NCBI GenBank assembly: GCA_019242475.1
Contig: JAFAVK010000015.1
Span: 1 to 64,000, forward strand
Length of the DNA: 64,000 bases
Source: Acidobacteriota bacterium
GTDB lineage: Bacteria > Acidobacteriota > Blastocatellia > Pyrinomonadales > Pyrinomonadaceae
Reading direction: 5' to 3'
The notes beneath the pieces are model-generated. The model was not told the DNA's origin. It saw only the letters and a list, made by a program, of their open reading frames with translations, and ran no database searches. Of this stretch, positions 30,997 to 41,786 are shown in pieces. A program made the position numbers and the translations under genes. Each line of letters begins with the position of its first letter. Within the stretch, counting starts at the first letter, position 1.

Positions 30997-31602
30997 ATGC
31001 GGGAGCCGACCACTTTGGAGAACGCTGCGGCGCGAGACGACTTGAAGAGGAGGCTCTGGCCGTGGCTCGCCGTCGTCGCCGTGCTGGCGGCCGCGGCCTT
31101 CGAGCTGCGCCGGCAGGGGCGCCTGTGGCTCTGCACGTGCGGGCACTTCCGCCTCTGGCTCGGCGACGCGTGGGGCTCCGAGACCTCGCAGCAGCTCTTC
31201 GACCCGTACTCCTTCACGCACGTCCTGCACGGCTTCGCGCTCGCGGGGCTGCTCGCGCTCCTGCTGCCGCGCGCGAACTGGCGCTGGCGCGTCGCGCTGG
31301 CGGTCGCGGCCGAGGCTTTGTGGGAGGTGTTCGAGAACTCGGAGTTCGTCATCAACCGCTACCGCGAGGCGACGGCCGCGCTCGGCTACAACGGCGACAC
31401 GGTCGTCAACTCGCTCGGCGACGTCGTGGCCTGCGCCGCGGGCGTCCTCCTCGCGCGCAAGCTCGGCCTGCTCAAGACCCTGCTCGTCTTCGCGCTCACC
31501 GAAATCGTCCTGCTCTTCTGGATCAGGGACAGCCTCCTCCTCAACATCCTCCTGCTCGTCTACCCCTCCGAAAAACTGAGGGCGTGGCAGGCCGGCCACT
31601 AG
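30997..31602 (+). CDS. DUF2585-like membrane protein
   Basis: TCGHFRLW, DPYSFTHVLHGF, WEVFENSEFVINRYRE, YNGDTVVNSLGD. Confidence 0.75.
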   Translation: MREPTTLENAAARDDLKRRLWPWLAVVAVLAAAAFELRRQGRLWLCTCGHFRLWLGDAWGSETSQQLFDPYSFTHVLHGFALAGLLALLLPRANWRWRVALAVAAEALWEVFENSEFVINRYREATAALGYNGDTVVNSLGDVVACAAGVLLARKLGLLKTLLVFALTEIVLLFWIRDSLLLNILLLVYPSEKLRAWQAGH

Positions 31603-31669
31603 TAGCCTCGGCCGGGGACTCACGGCGCGGCGCGTGCCATAAAAAAATGTGGCGCATGCCATAAAAATA

Positions 31670-31699
31670 TTGACGGCCTGAAATTAGCTCACTTATACT
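31670..31699 (+). promoter_or_regulatory. Sigma70-type promoter
   Basis: TTGACG - 18 bp - TATACT, about 145 bp upstream of the 31845 start. Confidence 0.5.
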
Positions 31700-31844
31700 C
31701 GGGGCCAATGGCTGTCTAGCGCCCGGCGTAAGTTTTCCGACAGACCTTTCCCCAGCAGGCCGTCACCCACTTCTCGCCGCCCTAGCCGTCACGCCTCTGT
31801 CAAGAACCCGGAACAGTGTCTGTAGCCTGAAAGGATGGTTCGCC

Positions 31845-32672
31845 ATGACCCAGTGTCCCAAGTGCCAATTGATCCTCGAAACGTCCCAGGACACCTGCTC
31901 GATCTGCGGGAGCCCAACCACGTTCGTAGAGCAGGGCGCCGCCGCCGAAGAGTTGACCGCCGAGCTTCGGCAACCGGAGGAGACTCCCGACCCTTACGCG
32001 ACTCGGCAAATGGAGACAGAGGGACTGTGGGAGCCCGGGGCGGCGGCCCCCGTCGAACAGTCCGCCGACCCGGACGACAACGCCGGCACAAAGGATACAA
32101 CGCCCCCGACCGATGTCGCCGCCGTTCCGCCGCCGCAGGCGGGAGGCACGAGCCGCTGGTTGTACGCCGCCCTGGCGACCGCATGCTTACTGGCGCTCGT
32201 CGGCGCGGTGGCCGTGGGGTACGTACTCGGGCAGCGCAGCAAGGACGCCACCATCCTCCAACTGGCGGCTGAAAATAATCGGCTCAACGGGCAGATCGGC
32301 GACCAGCTCGTTTCGCAATTCGCGCAGTGCCGCGAAGAGAAGGAGCAGGTCACGGCACGCGCCGTGGAATTCGAGGTTAAAAATGACCGGTTGACCACCG
32401 ACGCCAAGCAATCCGCCGCCGAGAGAAAGGGGCTCACCACTAAAGTCGGCGACCTCACCGCTAAAGTCGGCGACCTCAACGCCCAACTCGACGCACGCAA
32501 CTCCGACTACGAGGAACTCGCCGTCAAATACAAAGATGCCATGCAGGAGAACGCCGCGCTGAAAAGGAGTAGGAGTACCACCGGCAGACAGAGTGCGGGG
32601 AACAGGAATCAGAAATCCTCGCCGCCGGGAGGCCGGGAGAAGGGGCGCGGCCGTAGCCGCAGGGCTGATTAA
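31845..32672 (+). CDS. Zinc-ribbon, single-TM, coiled-coil protein
   Basis: CPKCQLILETSQDTCSICG; TM WLYAALATACLLALVGAVAVGYVLG; coiled coil. Confidence 0.7.
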   Translation: MTQCPKCQLILETSQDTCSICGSPTTFVEQGAAAEELTAELRQPEETPDPYATRQMETEGLWEPGAAAPVEQSADPDDNAGTKDTTPPTDVAAVPPPQAGGTSRWLYAALATACLLALVGAVAVGYVLGQRSKDATILQLAAENNRLNGQIGDQLVSQFAQCREEKEQVTARAVEFEVKNDRLTTDAKQSAAERKGLTTKVGDLTAKVGDLNAQLDARNSDYEELAVKYKDAMQENAALKRSRSTTGRQSAGNRNQKSSPPGGREKGRGRSRRAD

Positions 32673-32701
32673 CGGATGGCAAGGCGTCGGGGTAGAGACT
32701 C

Positions 32702-32735
32702 GAAGGGGCTTCAGGCTAATGCCTGAAGCCCCTTC
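32702..32735. terminator. Bidirectional terminator hairpin
   Basis: gaaggggcttcaggc taat gcctgaagccccttc between convergent genes. Confidence 0.75.
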
Positions 32736-32751
32736 CCTTCTGCCCGTGACG

Positions 32752-33888
32752 TTATGAAGGGAGTTCCGTTGAGGGGCGCGCGTAGACGACGGCGGGCTGG
32801 TTCGCCCCTTCGGCGGGCGGCTGCCCGTCGGGGTGGTTCGAGACGACCTCGCCGTCGGGCATTGTGATCTGCTCGTGGTCGGCCGAGACGACCTCGCCCT
32901 CGATGGTCACCTCCTCGCCGGTCGGCGTCGCGACGGGCAAGCTATCCAGGAACCTCTCGGCGTCGATGGCGGCCATGCAGCCCGTGCCGGCGGCCGTCAC
33001 CGCCTGGCGGTAGACCGAGTCCTGCGCGTCGCCGCAGGCGAAGACGCCGGGGATGTTCGTCGCCATCGAGACGCCCGCCGTCTTGATGTAGCCGACCGCG
33101 TCCATGTCGAGCCAGTCCTTGAACACGTCCGTGTTCGGCTTGTGGCCGATGGCGATGAAGACGCCCTCGCACGCGAACTCCGACTCCTCGCCCGTCTTGT
33201 TGTCCTGAAGCTTAATCCCCTTCACGCCCGTCTCCGACGTGCCGAGAATCTCCTTCACGTCGGCGTTCCAGATGAAGTCGATCTTCGGGTTCCCCCGCGC
33301 CTTGTCCTGCATGATCTTCGACGCGCGCAGGGAGTCGCGCCGGTGGACGACCGTCACGCGCGAGGCGTAGCGCGTGAGGAACGTCGCCTCCTCCATCGCG
33401 GTGTCCCCGCCGCCGACGACGACGATGGACTTGCCCTTGAAGAAGAAGCCGTCGCACGTCGCGCACGCGCTCACGCCCAGGCCGCCCAGGCCCTCGGGCG
33501 CCGGGGCCTCGCCCGGGATGCCGAGCCACTTGGCCGAAGCGCCCGAGGCGACGATGAGCGTCTCCGCCTTGATCTCGTGCCCCTCCTCCGTCCAGAGCGT
33601 GAAAGGGCGCTGGCTCAAGTCCACCTTGTTGACGAAGGTGATGAGGAACTCCGTGCCGAAGCGCTTGGCCTGATCCTCGAACTGCTGCATCAGCTCGGGG
33701 CCTTGGATGCCTTCGGCGAAGCCGGGGTAGTTCTCGACCTCGGTCGTGATGGTGAGCTGGCCGCCGGGCTGCGGGCCGTGGATGACGAGCGGGCGCAGTT
33801 CCGCGCGCGCGGCGTAGATGGCCGCGGTCAGGCCGGCCGGCCCGGAGCCGACGATGACGACTTCGCGGTGCAGGGTCTCTTTCATCAT
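32752..33888 (-). CDS. trxB: Thioredoxin-disulfide reductase
   Basis: VIVGSGPAGLTAAIYAARA, CATCDGFFF, GGGDTAMEEA, FACGDAQD. Confidence 0.95.
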   Translation of the reverse strand: MMKETLHREVVIVGSGPAGLTAAIYAARAELRPLVIHGPQPGGQLTITTEVENYPGFAEGIQGPELMQQFEDQAKRFGTEFLITFVNKVDLSQRPFTLWTEEGHEIKAETLIVASGASAKWLGIPGEAPAPEGLGGLGVSACATCDGFFFKGKSIVVVGGGDTAMEEATFLTRYASRVTVVHRRDSLRASKIMQDKARGNPKIDFIWNADVKEILGTSETGVKGIKLQDNKTGEESEFACEGVFIAIGHKPNTDVFKDWLDMDAVGYIKTAGVSMATNIPGVFACGDAQDSVYRQAVTAAGTGCMAAIDAERFLDSLPVATPTGEEVTIEGEVVSADHEQITMPDGEVVSNHPDGQPPAEGANQPAVVYARPSTELPS

Positions 33889-34001
33889 GTCTCTGATTAT
33901 ACGGTCTTCGGTCTGTAAGCGCGCTTACCGTGCGCGCGCCGGCGTGGTAGCCTTTTTCTCGGCGCGTGTAGTATAACTGCTCGCGCCGTAAGTAGTCGAA
34001 T

Positions 34002-34958
34002 TTGACCGCAAAGAGAGAGCCGGAGCCCCGCCCGCCCGGCGCCCGCGAGAACCTTTTGAGCACGCCGCAGGAGGAGAAAGCTTCGACGCCGCACGCGGGG
34101 ACGCGCGTGCGCCGCGTGGCCGTCCTCGGCGCCGGCACGATGGGGCACGGCATCGCGCAGGCGGCGGCCGCCGCCGGTTTTGAAGTCGTGCTGCGCGACC
34201 TCGAAGAGTCTTTCGTCGAGAAGGGGCTGCGCTCGATTGAGTCGAACCTCTCGAAGGGCGTCGAGCGCGGCAAGGTGACCGACGAGGAGCGCGCCCGCGC
34301 CCTCTCGAACATCCGCACGACGACGCGGCTCGAAGAGACTTCGGACAGCGACCTCTTCGTCGAGGCCGTCCCCGAGCGCCTCGACCTCAAGCGCGAGACG
34401 CTCCGCGCGGTCGAACGCCTCAACCCGTCGGACTTCATCTTCGCCACCAACACCTCCTCGCTCTCCATCACCGAAATCGCCGAGGGCGCGCGCCGCCCCG
34501 ACCTCGTCGTCGGCCTCCACTTCTTCAACCCCGTCCACCTCATGCGCCTCGTCGAGATCGTGAAGGGCCGCGAGACTTCCGCCGAGACGGTCGAGGCCGT
34601 CCGCGCCGTCGCCGTGCGAATGAAGAAGGAGCCCATCGTCGTGCGCGACGTGCCGGGCTTCGCCTCCTCGCGGCTCGGCGTGGCCCTCGGGCTCGAAGCG
34701 ATGCGGATGGTCGAGGAGGGCGTGGCCGGAGCGAAAGAGATAGATACGGCGATGGAACTCGGTTACAATCACCCCATGGGGCCGCTCCGCCTGACCGATT
34801 TAGTCGGCCTCGACGTGCGCCTCCACATCGCCGAGTACCTGCACGCCAAGCTCGGCTCGGAGCGCTTCCGCCCCCCCGACATCCTCCGGCGCATGGTCGC
34901 CGAGGGCAAGCTCGGGAAGAAGTCGGGTGAGGGCTTCTACAAGTGGGAAGAGCAGTAG
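34002..34958 (+). CDS. 3-hydroxyacyl-CoA (3-hydroxybutyryl-CoA) dehydrogenase
   Basis: VAVLGAGTMGHGIAQ, ATNTSSLSITEIA, LHFFNPVHLMRLVEIV. Confidence 0.92.
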   Translation: MTAKREPEPRPPGARENLLSTPQEEKASTPHAGTRVRRVAVLGAGTMGHGIAQAAAAAGFEVVLRDLEESFVEKGLRSIESNLSKGVERGKVTDEERARALSNIRTTTRLEETSDSDLFVEAVPERLDLKRETLRAVERLNPSDFIFATNTSSLSITEIAEGARRPDLVVGLHFFNPVHLMRLVEIVKGRETSAETVEAVRAVAVRMKKEPIVVRDVPGFASSRLGVALGLEAMRMVEEGVAGAKEIDTAMELGYNHPMGPLRLTDLVGLDVRLHIAEYLHAKLGSERFRPPDILRRMVAEGKLGKKSGEGFYKWEEQ

Positions 34959-35098
34959 GCAGATGGCAGATGGCAGATGGCAGTAGGCAGTAAGCCGCCG
35001 ACGTTTGCTCCTCATTGTCACGCCACGGGCTGCCGGGAATGAATTCCTAACGTTCGAGGGACGAATGCTCTTAACTGCCTACTGCCTACTGCCTACTG
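34951..35098. repeat. GTAGGCA heptamer inverted-repeat pair
   Basis: agcagtaggcagatggcagatggcagatggcagtaggcagta versus ttaactgcctactgcctactgcctact. Confidence 0.85.
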
Positions 35099-35482
35099 AT
35101 GATTATGACCAGGCCACCGAACGAAGAGAGACGATTCGCGCTGCGCATGGCGCTGCGGCTGCCCATCGTGGTGTCGGGGCGCGCCGAGGACGGGGCGGCG
35201 TGGAGCGAGCCGACCGAGACCGACGACATCTCGACCCTGGGCGCGCTCTTTCACCTCAACCAGCGCGTCGCGCGCGGCGACCAGCTCTACCTGCGCGCGC
35301 ACCGCCCGGACGGCTCCCCCATCGAGGCCACGGCGCGCGTCGTCCGCACCGCCCCCGCCATCTACGGCACCGCCCGCGTCGGCGTGCAGATCGTCGAGCC
35401 GACCGAGAACTGGCTCCGCCTCTTCGTCTCCTGGGTCGCCGACGAGCAGCACACGCCTTCGCCGGAGGGCGACGAGCAATAA
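35099..35482 (+). CDS. PilZ-like domain protein
   Basis: ERRFALRMALRLPIVVSG...TDDISTLGALFHLNQ. Confidence 0.6.
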   Translation: MIMTRPPNEERRFALRMALRLPIVVSGRAEDGAAWSEPTETDDISTLGALFHLNQRVARGDQLYLRAHRPDGSPIEATARVVRTAPAIYGTARVGVQIVEPTENWLRLFVSWVADEQHTPSPEGDEQ

Positions 35483-35487
35483 GAGCC

Positions 35488-35560
35488 GTGAGCCGTAAAC
35501 CGTAAACCGTGACAGGAAGGATTCGATTCCTCTTGTCACGGTTTACGGTTTACGGCTCAC
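35488..35560. repeat. GTAAACC heptamer inverted repeat, 27-bp perfect arms
   Basis: gtgagccgtaaaccgtaaaccgtgaca ... tgtcacggtttacggtttacggctcac. Confidence 0.92.
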
Positions 35561-35576
35561 GCGAACGGAGTGAGCA

Positions 35577-36359
<783 letters not shown>

Positions 36360-36371
36360 CCGCGGAGGCTC

Positions 36372-36584
36372 GTGCGGGTCGTCCTCGTCATCTTCGGCAT
36401 CGTGCTCGCGGCCGCCGGCGGCGTGCTCGCCTACCGCGCCTACTTCCTGGAGCCGAGCGCGGCGGTCGTCGTCACCGACGCGGCCGTCCGCGAAGTGCCG
36501 AACATGACGCGCGTCGCCGTCGGCCTCCTGCTGCTCTTGGCGGGCGCCGCCCTCGCCCTCCTCGCCGCCCTCCGCCGCAGGTAA
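36372..36584 (+). CDS. Small two-TM membrane protein
   Basis: GTG start; two hydrophobic segments. Confidence 0.5.
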   Translation: MRVVLVIFGIVLAAAGGVLAYRAYFLEPSAAVVVTDAAVREVPNMTRVAVGLLLLLAGAALALLAALRRR

Positions 36585-36663
36585 AACGAGACCCCGAGCG
36601 CGCCGGACGCCTCGTTTGCCTTTTACACAACCTGCTGCTATGTTATTTTTCCGTGCCGCACAC

Positions 36664-36736
<73 letters not shown>

Positions 36737-36753
36737 TTAATCGATTCAATAAA

Positions 36754-36781
36754 TGAGGGGCTACCAACCGGTAGCCCCTCA
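36754..36781 (+). terminator. Terminator hairpin after tRNA-Ala
   Basis: tgaggggctaccaaccggtagcccctca followed by ttgtttt. Confidence 0.75.
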
Positions 36782-36816
36782 TTGTTTTGTCTGCCGATGG
36801 TGTGCCGACTCTCCCC

Positions 36817-37437
36817 TTAGCGGGCGGCCTCCCCCAGCTTCTCGCTGCCCTTCTTCACCCGAGTGCTCAGCGCGACGATGGCCTCCAGGTCGAGCCGCAA
36901 CCGGCCGGACGAATCGGCGTCCAGACGCCTGACGCCTTTCGCGTGGAGGTTGTTCGCGAACCTGAGGACAATCCCGTCCAGCCGCGAGAGCGCCGCCCGC
37001 AACTGCTCCGCGTCCTCCAAGTCCGGCGCCGCGGGGGGCTTGGCGCCCCCTTCGGCCTCCGGCAGCGCCAGGTTCTCCTTTAAACGCTCGGCCCGCTTCT
37101 TGATCTCCGAGGCGGACTTCGCGACGAGTTTGAGGTCGAGTTGCCCCCCGCCCGACCTTGCCCGCGCCAGGTCGTTGTTGACGACCTGGAGGCGCAGGAA
37201 ATCTTCCCTGATCTGCGCGAACGCCAGGTGCGGGTCGCGCCGCTCGCCCGTGCGGTGATACCGCTCGGCCAGCATGAGCGTCATCTCGCGCTCCTCGCTC
37301 GCGGCGGCGTCGCTCGCCATCTGGTCGCGCGAGGCACGCTCGGCGGCGCTCATCTGTTGACCTCGCACCCCCGGGGCACAGGCCGCGAAGAGGAGAGCCG
37401 CCGCCGCGCTGAGAATTGGCTTTGACGGGTAGTTCAT
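36817..37437 (-). CDS. Hypothetical secreted/lipoprotein-like protein
   Basis: ILSAAAALLFAACAPG N-terminus; helical remainder. Confidence 0.6.
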   Translation of the reverse strand: MNYPSKPILSAAAALLFAACAPGVRGQQMSAAERASRDQMASDAAASEEREMTLMLAERYHRTGERRDPHLAFAQIREDFLRLQVVNNDLARARSGGGQLDLKLVAKSASEIKKRAERLKENLALPEAEGGAKPPAAPDLEDAEQLRAALSRLDGIVLRFANNLHAKGVRRLDADSSGRLRLDLEAIVALSTRVKKGSEKLGEAAR

Positions 37438-37533
37438 CGTATGCCGCCTTCCTTCCGCTCGTGGCCGCAACGCACGGAAGATATTGCTCGGGGGTGGCAG
37501 GTGTCAACGAAAAAGCGGGCGGGTGTCGGCCCC

Positions 37534-38466
37534 TTACCTTTCAAACCCTTCAGTCCGCGCGGCGAAGATTTCGCAGTCGCGGCCGAAATCGACGTTCTTG
37601 CAGACGGGGAAGTAGATGCGCGCGCCGTCGCGCCCCCACTGCGGCGCGGTCGCGCGCCCCTCGGTGTTGGCGAGCAGACGCACGTCGGAGCCGTCGGCGT
37701 TCATCATGAAGATTTGATAACTGGAGTTTCGATTTGAGGCGAACGCGATCCTCGTCCCGTCCGGCGACCACGCGGGCCACCCGTCGAACGCGGGGTGGTT
37801 CGTCAGGTTGTGCGCGCCGCTGCCGTCGGCGTTCGCCACGAAGACCTCCGAGTTCATCTCGCCCAGCATCCGCCGGAAGGCGAGGCGCTTCCCGTCGGGC
37901 GACCACGCCGGGTAGGTGTTGACGCCGCCCGTGATGAGCGTCCGGGTCTGTAAGGTGTTCACGTCGATGACGACGATGTCCGCGTCATTCTTCCTCGGGG
38001 GCGCGAGGTCGTCGTCCGTGCAGTAGGCGAGCTGCCTGCCGTCGGGCGACCAGTTCGGGTGAATGGCCTTCACGCTGCCCGGCGTCAGGCGCCGGAGCCC
38101 CGAGCCGTCCACGTTCATCAAGGAGATGATCTCAAGCCCGTCCTTCATGTAGACGAAAGCGATGGTCTTGCCGTCGGGCGACCAGGCGGGGTCTTCGTGG
38201 TCGGCGTCGTCGCGGGTCAGCTGGACGGCGCCGGTGCCGTCCGCGTTCATGACGAACAACTGCTCCCGGCCCTCTGTGACGGTGATGTAGACCATCCGCT
38301 TCCCGTCGGGGGAGAGCGAAGGGTCATACTTCGCGGTGTGCGTGAGCTGGTACGCCTGACTGACGGCCACCCGCTGGCCCCGCGCCGGTGCCTGGAGCAG
38401 AAGGCACGCGGCGGCCGCCAGCGCGACGAGCGGGGAGTGAACCCGAAACGGGGGGCTCTTGGTCAT
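37534..38466 (-). CDS. TolB-like beta-propeller (PD40 repeat) secreted protein
   Basis: Repeated SPDGK / WSPDG / NADGS motifs, signal peptide. Confidence 0.85.
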   Translation of the reverse strand: MTKSPPFRVHSPLVALAAAACLLLQAPARGQRVAVSQAYQLTHTAKYDPSLSPDGKRMVYITVTEGREQLFVMNADGTGAVQLTRDDADHEDPAWSPDGKTIAFVYMKDGLEIISLMNVDGSGLRRLTPGSVKAIHPNWSPDGRQLAYCTDDDLAPPRKNDADIVVIDVNTLQTRTLITGGVNTYPAWSPDGKRLAFRRMLGEMNSEVFVANADGSGAHNLTNHPAFDGWPAWSPDGTRIAFASNRNSSYQIFMMNADGSDVRLLANTEGRATAPQWGRDGARIYFPVCKNVDFGRDCEIFAARTEGFER

Positions 38467-38504
38467 GGCGATTTCCTCCTTCAGGTCGGGCACGTTGGGG
38501 AACG

Positions 38505-38705
38505 TCAACGCCTCTCGTCACTGACCCTTTCACGCTTGTAGAGTAGCGACAAGCACTTCGGGCACGTCACCGCTGCGCGGTCGGCCGTCGCGATCCCTTC
38601 CACCTCGGCGCGGTGGGCGGCCTCCCTGTCTCGCGGATTACACAAGACCATGCCGTCGGAGTCGAGGGCATGGAGGTCACGCTTCTGTCGCCTGTCCCCT
38701 GGCAT
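38505..38705 (-). CDS. Small hypothetical protein with CPKC motif
   Basis: DRAAVTCPKCLSLLYKRE; short ORF. Confidence 0.4.
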   Translation of the reverse strand: MPGDRRQKRDLHALDSDGMVLCNPRDREAAHRAEVEGIATADRAAVTCPKCLSLLYKRERVSDERR

Positions 38706-38723
38706 CGGCCGCCTCGCTTCCAC

Positions 38724-40955
38724 CTACAGGTTTCTTTTCCAGAAGTCGAGCATCGTGCGTTGCAGGTGAATCTGGGCGGCGCGGTCGGCGAAGCCGTGCT
38801 TGCGCATCGGGTAGACCATCTGCTCGAAGAGCTTGCCGGACTGGATGAGGGCGTCGGCGAACGCCTGCGTGTTCTGCGGGTGGACGTTGTCGTCGTAGCT
38901 GCCGTGGACGAGCAGGAGGCGGCCGTGCAGATCGCCCGCGCGCTTGACCATCGCGGCGCGGTCGTACCCTTCGGGGTTCTCGGTCGGCGTCCCGCCGACG
39001 AGCGCCTCGGCCCACTTGGTGTCGTAGAAGCGCCAGTCGGTGACGGGCGCGCCGGCGATGCCCGCCCTGAACTCCTTCGAGCGCGTCAGAAGGCTGAGCG
39101 TGACGGTGCCGCCGTTGCTCCACCCGTAGACGCCGACGCGTTCGGGGTCAACCCACGGCTGGCGTTTGAGCCAGCGCACGGCGTCGAGCAGGTCGGCCGT
39201 CTCCGGCTCCATCGCCCGCCCCGCGACGGTGTCCTCAAGCCTCTTACTGATGCCCGTCGCCGCGCGGTTGTCCACCGTCAACAGCACGAAGCCCTCGGCG
39301 AGGTAGAGTTGTTCGGCGAGCAGGCCGGCCGGCCACGCGTCGGAGACCGAGGGGGCGGACGGCCCGCCGTAGATGGACATGATGACCGGGTAGCGGCGGT
39401 CGGGGCGAAACCCTTTCGGCTTGAGCAGGCGCGCGGGCATCTGGAAGCCGTCGGCCGCCGGGATGTTGAGAAGCTCCGGGTACTGCACGTCGAAGCGCGC
39501 GAGCAGCTCCGGCCGCGGCGGCGCGAGCACCTGCTGGCGCGCGCCGTCGGGGCGGTGCAGCGTGAGCGAAGGGAGCGTGCGTCTGTCTGAGAAGTTGTCG
39601 AGGTAGAAGCGCGCGTCCGGCGACATCGAGATGCGGTGGACGCCCGGCTCCGTTGACAGGCGCTCCATGCCGGAGCCGTCCAGCTTGATTCGATAGAGGT
39701 GGCGCTCGACGGACGAGCGTTCCAGCGCCGTGAAGTAGACCCAGCCCCCGGCCTCGTCGATGCCGACGACGGCCTGCCTGACCCAGAAGACGCCCGCGCC
39801 CGAAGAGGCCAGCGACCAGTCGCCGCGCGTGACCTGATTCACCAGGCGGCCGTCCGTCGTGTAGCGATAGAGGTGGTAGTGGCCGTCGCGCTCCGAGGCC
39901 CAGAGGAAGTGCCGGCCGTCGGCGAGGAAGTGGAGGTCGTCGTGGATGTTGACCCAGGCCGGGTCGGTCTCGGTCAGGACGCGCACGGCCGCGCCCGTCT
40001 CGCGCGAGGCGAAGTAGAGGCCGGACTCGTGCTGGTCGCGCGTCAAGGTCTGCACGCTCAGGCGGCGCCCTTCGGGCAGCCACTTCACGCGCAGGACGTA
40101 CTCGAAGGGGCGGTCTTTAATATCCACCCAGACGGTCGTGTCGCGTCCGACCTCCGCGACGCCGACGCGGACGCGCGGGTTGGGCATCCCCGCCTGCGGG
40201 TAGCGCTGTGTGATGAGGCGCGGCGCGCTGTCGGGCCGGAAGTCTACGAAGGCGCTCACGCCCACGGCCGACTCGTCGGTCTGCAAGTAGGCCAGCGCGC
40301 GCGAGTCCGGCGACCACCAGTAGCCGATGTCGCGCCGCCCGAAAATCTCCTCCCAGTAGAGCCACGACAGGCTGCCGTTCAAAGTCGTCTCCGAGCCGTC
40401 GCGCGTCACGCGCGTCTCGGCCCCCGTCTCCACGTCGATGACGTAGAGGTCGTGCGCGCGGACGAACGCGAGCCGCCGCCCGTCGGGCGAGAAGCCGGGC
40501 GACTGCTCCTCCGCCTCCGTCTTCGTCAGCCGCGTGAAGCGCGCCGCCGCGAGGTCGAGCAGGAAGAGGTCGCCCTTGAAGACGTAGAGCGCGCGCCGCC
40601 CCGAAGGGTCGAGCGCCTCCGGCCAGTCGAGCGACGGCCCCACGCCCGAGTCCGGCAGCAGAGTTTTCAAACTCGCCAACGCCGCGGCCATGTCGAGCGC
40701 GGGCCGGCGCGCGCCCGTCGAAGGCTCCAGGATTTCGAAGGTGCGCTCCTCCGGCGGGCGCCTCACGTCGAGCAGCAAAAGCCTTCCGTCCGACAGCCAG
40801 GCGTGCGCCGGCACGCTCGCGACCCGCCGCCCCTCGTCGCCGTAAATCCACTCCAGCGTGAGGCCGCCCGCGACCGTCGTCTGCGAACGCGCGGGCGCCG
40901 CCCCGAACAACAGGACGGCGAGAAGAACCGTGAGACAGAACGCTCGTGCGGACAT
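38724..40955 (-). CDS. S9 family peptidase (dipeptidyl peptidase IV type)
   Basis: DPP-IV-like propeller, GWSNGG, HGSYDDNVHPQNT, signal peptide. Confidence 0.92.
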   Translation of the reverse strand: MSARAFCLTVLLAVLLFGAAPARSQTTVAGGLTLEWIYGDEGRRVASVPAHAWLSDGRLLLLDVRRPPEERTFEILEPSTGARRPALDMAAALASLKTLLPDSGVGPSLDWPEALDPSGRRALYVFKGDLFLLDLAAARFTRLTKTEAEEQSPGFSPDGRRLAFVRAHDLYVIDVETGAETRVTRDGSETTLNGSLSWLYWEEIFGRRDIGYWWSPDSRALAYLQTDESAVGVSAFVDFRPDSAPRLITQRYPQAGMPNPRVRVGVAEVGRDTTVWVDIKDRPFEYVLRVKWLPEGRRLSVQTLTRDQHESGLYFASRETGAAVRVLTETDPAWVNIHDDLHFLADGRHFLWASERDGHYHLYRYTTDGRLVNQVTRGDWSLASSGAGVFWVRQAVVGIDEAGGWVYFTALERSSVERHLYRIKLDGSGMERLSTEPGVHRISMSPDARFYLDNFSDRRTLPSLTLHRPDGARQQVLAPPRPELLARFDVQYPELLNIPAADGFQMPARLLKPKGFRPDRRYPVIMSIYGGPSAPSVSDAWPAGLLAEQLYLAEGFVLLTVDNRAATGISKRLEDTVAGRAMEPETADLLDAVRWLKRQPWVDPERVGVYGWSNGGTVTLSLLTRSKEFRAGIAGAPVTDWRFYDTKWAEALVGGTPTENPEGYDRAAMVKRAGDLHGRLLLVHGSYDDNVHPQNTQAFADALIQSGKLFEQMVYPMRKHGFADRAAQIHLQRTMLDFWKRNL

Positions 40956-40977
40956 TGATTCCCCTCCTCTTCTTAAC

Positions 40978-41715
40978 TTAAACCGGGGCGGCTAAAGACA
41001 GCTCGAAGACGTAACCGTTGGTGTACCACGCCCCGCCCTGCGCGAATATTCGAATCACCCCGGCCTCGTTCAGCCGCAGGTAAAAGTCTATGTGCTCTTC
41101 GACAAACTCTTTCGCCGGCAGTTGCGCCACGGCCACCAGTCGCGCGCTGTAGTCGTTTACGGCCTGCCTCAAAGTCTCGTGGTAATCGGTCAGCGTGTGC
41201 ACCGGCAGGTAGAGGCGCGACCGCCCGTGCATGTGCCCCTTCGCCGCTTGCAAGAGGTCGAGGACGTGTTCGTTGCCCCTCTCGCCGCCGTCGAAGGTGT
41301 GCGCCAACTGCTCCCCGACCTCGTCCAGGTAACTCCGGTGGATGATCTCGTTAGGCAGATTAGCGAGAATCACGTCGAACTTCTTATCCAGCCCGGCGAA
41401 GAGCGCGCCCCGCCTGAACTCGACGGAGACGCCGTTGCGCGCCGCGTTCCTTTCGGCGACCTCGACGGCCGCGGGGTCGAGGTCGGTGGCGGAGACGACC
41501 GCGCCCGCTTTGGCCGCGAAGATCGCCAGCACGCCCGAGCCCGTGCCGATGTCGATGACGGTCTCGGCGGCGTTGACTCTGACGCTCTCGGCGTAGAACG
41601 AACCGTTGGCCGAAGGCGGGAAGACGTGCTCGTTAACCTCGAGCTCGATCTCAACGCCCTGCACGCTGACCTTCCTCCGCTCCGTGCCGCGCGCGAATGT
41701 CTTCACCCTTCTCAT
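40978..41715 (-). CDS. SAM-dependent methyltransferase (small-domain type)
   Basis: VIDIGTGSGVLAIFAAKAGA, DVILANLPNEI. Confidence 0.85.
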   Translation of the reverse strand: MRRVKTFARGTERRKVSVQGVEIELEVNEHVFPPSANGSFYAESVRVNAAETVIDIGTGSGVLAIFAAKAGAVVSATDLDPAAVEVAERNAARNGVSVEFRRGALFAGLDKKFDVILANLPNEIIHRSYLDEVGEQLAHTFDGGERGNEHVLDLLQAAKGHMHGRSRLYLPVHTLTDYHETLRQAVNDYSARLVAVAQLPAKEFVEEHIDFYLRLNEAGVIRIFAQGGAWYTNGYVFELSLAAPV

Positions 41716-41786
41716 CGGCCCAATCTGTTCTTAGATTAAGAGACGAACCGGCGCCTTCAACACTCTCCCGGCCGCCGGCCGGGCTC

